Assembly (NCBI GenBank): GCA_028040005.1
Contig: JAOFKK010000003.1
Span: 1-23,353 of the forward strand
Direction of reading: 5' to 3'
Origin: Rickettsiales bacterium
GTDB lineage: Bacteria > Pseudomonadota > Alphaproteobacteria > Rickettsiales > UBA1997
Length of the DNA: 23,353 nt
The position numbers and the translations under genes are program-made. Positions 22,355 through 23,353 of this stretch are shown piece by piece. Position 1 is the first letter of the stretch; each line of letters opens with the position of its first letter. Under the pieces are notes generated by a model that made no database searches, was not told where the DNA came from, and saw only the letters and a list, made by a program, of their open reading frames with translations.

Positions 22355-23023
22355 TTATTGAGATACTTGATTACAAAGAGCTGTAGCACTTTGATCACCA
22401 GATATCACAGCGATAATTGATGGTGCACCAAAGAATACCGCAATACCAGCAGCAACTGAAATCATAAGACCCCAAGAAACCTTACCAGTGAAGAAGCCAA
22501 TACCAACTGAAATTACACCAACAGCAGCAAAAGCCTTACCAGCAGTACCAGTAGCAATTTTATATACTCGACAAACTGCATCAACTAGTTTATTGTTTTG
22601 AGTATCTTCCACTCCCCAGCTACAATTATTACCAGCAGCAACACATTTTGGCTGGGTATCAAGAGCAACACATCTGACTTGAGGAACTGGAGCTACTGTG
22701 ATTGCTGTACAACTAGCACTTGCGCCACTACCAGCATTAGTACATATAGGTATAGAACCAAAGTTTACTGTTAAACACCCATTACCTTCACCCGCTGTTG
22801 GATTACCACCACAAAGCAATGTGGCTAAATTGGCATTCATATCAGCGGTAGAAGTAACCGCACTATTTGCAGGATTACATCCCGCCTCAGCATCACCATT
22901 ACCAAAAATGTCTGATGAAATTGATGGAATCATTAACATTACAAAAAGGGATAATAATGCCGCCCTACAATATTGGGTAAATTTGTTTTTTACCACAGTT
23001 TTTTTATTTTCGATTTTTTTCAT
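22355..23023 (-). CDS. VirB2/TrbC-like pilin with long Cys-rich N-terminal region
   Basis: A 222-residue protein whose last ~75 residues match the VirB2/TrbC major pilin of type IV secretion systems: KLVDAVCRVYKIATGTAGKAFAAVGVISVGIGFFTGKVSWGLMI-type sequence from about residue 145. Two membrane helices (about 164-180 and 183-208) are separated by the short GKVSWG turn. The N-terminus is a signal peptide (hydrophobic 21-35, possible cleavage near DAEAG, 44-48). Between them, about 95 residues carry nine cysteines (49, 71, 83, 94, 105, 118, 127, 134, 151) and many Gly/Ser/Thr/Asn. A tenth is near the C-terminus (217). Typical VirB2 precursors have about 100-130 residues with few cysteines, so this is an unusual form. 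It may be a disulfide-bonded surface-exposed pilin. It precedes rpmB by 12 nt. Confidence 0.8.
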   Translation of the reverse strand: MKKIENKKTVVKNKFTQYCRAALLSLFVMLMIPSISSDIFGNGDAEAGCNPANSAVTSTADMNANLATLLCGGNPTAGEGNGCLTVNFGSIPICTNAGSGASASCTAITVAPVPQVRCVALDTQPKCVAAGNNCSWGVEDTQNNKLVDAVCRVYKIATGTAGKAFAAVGVISVGIGFFTGKVSWGLMISVAAGIAVFFGAPSIIAVISGDQSATALCNQVSQ

Positions 23024-23050
23024 TTTTAAAAAATTAAATTAAAGATGGAC

Positions 23051-23082
23051 ATAATATTTAAAAAAAAATAATTATTTGTCAA
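23051..23082 (-). promoter_or_regulatory. Promoter of the VirB2-like gene
   Basis: On the minus strand a perfect TTGACA (23082-23077) is followed 16 nt later by TAAATA (23060-23055); a second -10 candidate TATTAT (23056-23051) would give a 20-nt spacer. The start codon is about 30-35 nt further on. No Shine-Dalgarno sequence is visible before the ATG at 23023. Confidence 0.5.
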
Positions 23083-23241
23083 ATAAAAATATTAATTATT
23101 TAAAATCCACCTATATAATTAAACTAATAATTACTGATTAAATCAAATCATCATTAGTTTTACATAGTGATTAAAATTAAGTATATCACAAAAATAAGGC
23201 CAATGCAAGAAATTAATTAATTTATTTATAATTAATTGTAA

Positions 23242-23353
23242 TGGGGGGGGGGTTGACTTAAGGTAATGGCGTAAATTGTGACAGGAGGTAACTTGATTAG
23301 CTGTTTTATGTCGCAATATCCCGTACCCCACCAAGCCACCCTTGGTGTCTTGA
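23242..23353. other. GC-rich right edge with G10 tract and a strong SD sequence
   Basis: The gene-free stretch 23024-23353 begins very A/T-rich and then changes sharply: from 23241 to the edge the sequence is about 49% GC. It starts with ten G (23243-23252), contains AGGAGG (23283-23288) 4 nt before a TTG (23293) that opens a frame to the edge (20 codons, with ATG at 23308), and ends in a hairpin CACCAAG (23329-23335)/CTTGGTG (23341-23347). It may be the start of a foreign or mobile segment, a gene beginning at the edge, or an RNA; I cannot decide. Confidence 0.35.

Noticed and set aside
23143..23334. 63-codon minus-strand ORF at the right edge
   Set aside because: No known pattern, odd composition across the GC shift, and it contains the G10 tract; it is more likely non-coding.

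Overview
This window is an AT-rich (roughly 30% GC, by eye) bacterial chromosome segment. Several things suggest a host-associated alphaproteobacterium of the Rickettsiales type or a relative: extreme A/T bias in third codon positions, sparse Shine-Dalgarno sequences, a VirB2-type pilin of the type IV secretion system, a secreted ankyrin-repeat protein, a large autotransporter, a SbmA/BacA-like peptide transporter, and many short palindromic or inverted-repeat elements between ordinary housekeeping genes. This is inference; no 16S rRNA or other decisive marker lies in the window.

Layout. 1-2003 (minus): ankyrin-repeat secreted protein, DUF2867 protein, and the N-terminal part of UbiB running off the left edge. 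2254-3547 (plus): iron superoxide dismutase, then a BioC-like methyltransferase overlapping it by 11 nt. 3616-5622 (minus): apolipoprotein N-acyltransferase (Lnt) and a small secreted Cys protein. 5717-11899 (minus): a tightly packed unit acpS - alaS' - DUF445 - autotransporter, with every junction overlapping or abutting. 11964-12722 (plus): type III pantothenate kinase, divergent from acpS. 12709-15178 (minus): SbmA/BacA-like transporter and VOC protein, tRNA-Arg(CCU), holC (DNA polymerase III chi), and a DUF2442-DUF4160 pair. 15184-15479: an inverted-repeat element. 15504-19084 (minus): mnmG, a degenerate inositol-monophosphatase-like protein and a renalase-like FAD oxidoreductase. 19141-20520 (plus): class I DNA photolyase. 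20521-20930: repeat elements. 20916-21685 (plus): a putative toxin-antitoxin pair (RHH/MobC-like protein plus PemK/MazF-like toxin). 21784-21905: a palindromic element. 21914-23023 (minus): a VirB2-like pilin and ribosomal protein L28 as one unit with a clear intrinsic terminator. The last ~110 bp are about 49% GC with a run of ten G.

Most notable: (1) alaS lacks the whole N-terminal class II catalytic core. Its ORF starts with ATG directly after the TAA of an intact acpS, so the encoded 677-aa protein has the tRNA-recognition, editing and C-Ala regions but no aminoacylation site. This is either a split alanyl-tRNA synthetase or a rearrangement/assembly joint. (2) The SbmA-like gene is also N-terminally short and begins directly after the TAA of its upstream neighbour. 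(3) A family of hairpin elements sits against both toxin-antitoxin-like pairs, and one copy is read in frame into the antitoxin-like gene. (4) The VirB2-like protein carries an unusually long Cys-rich region before its pilin domain and is paired with rpmB.
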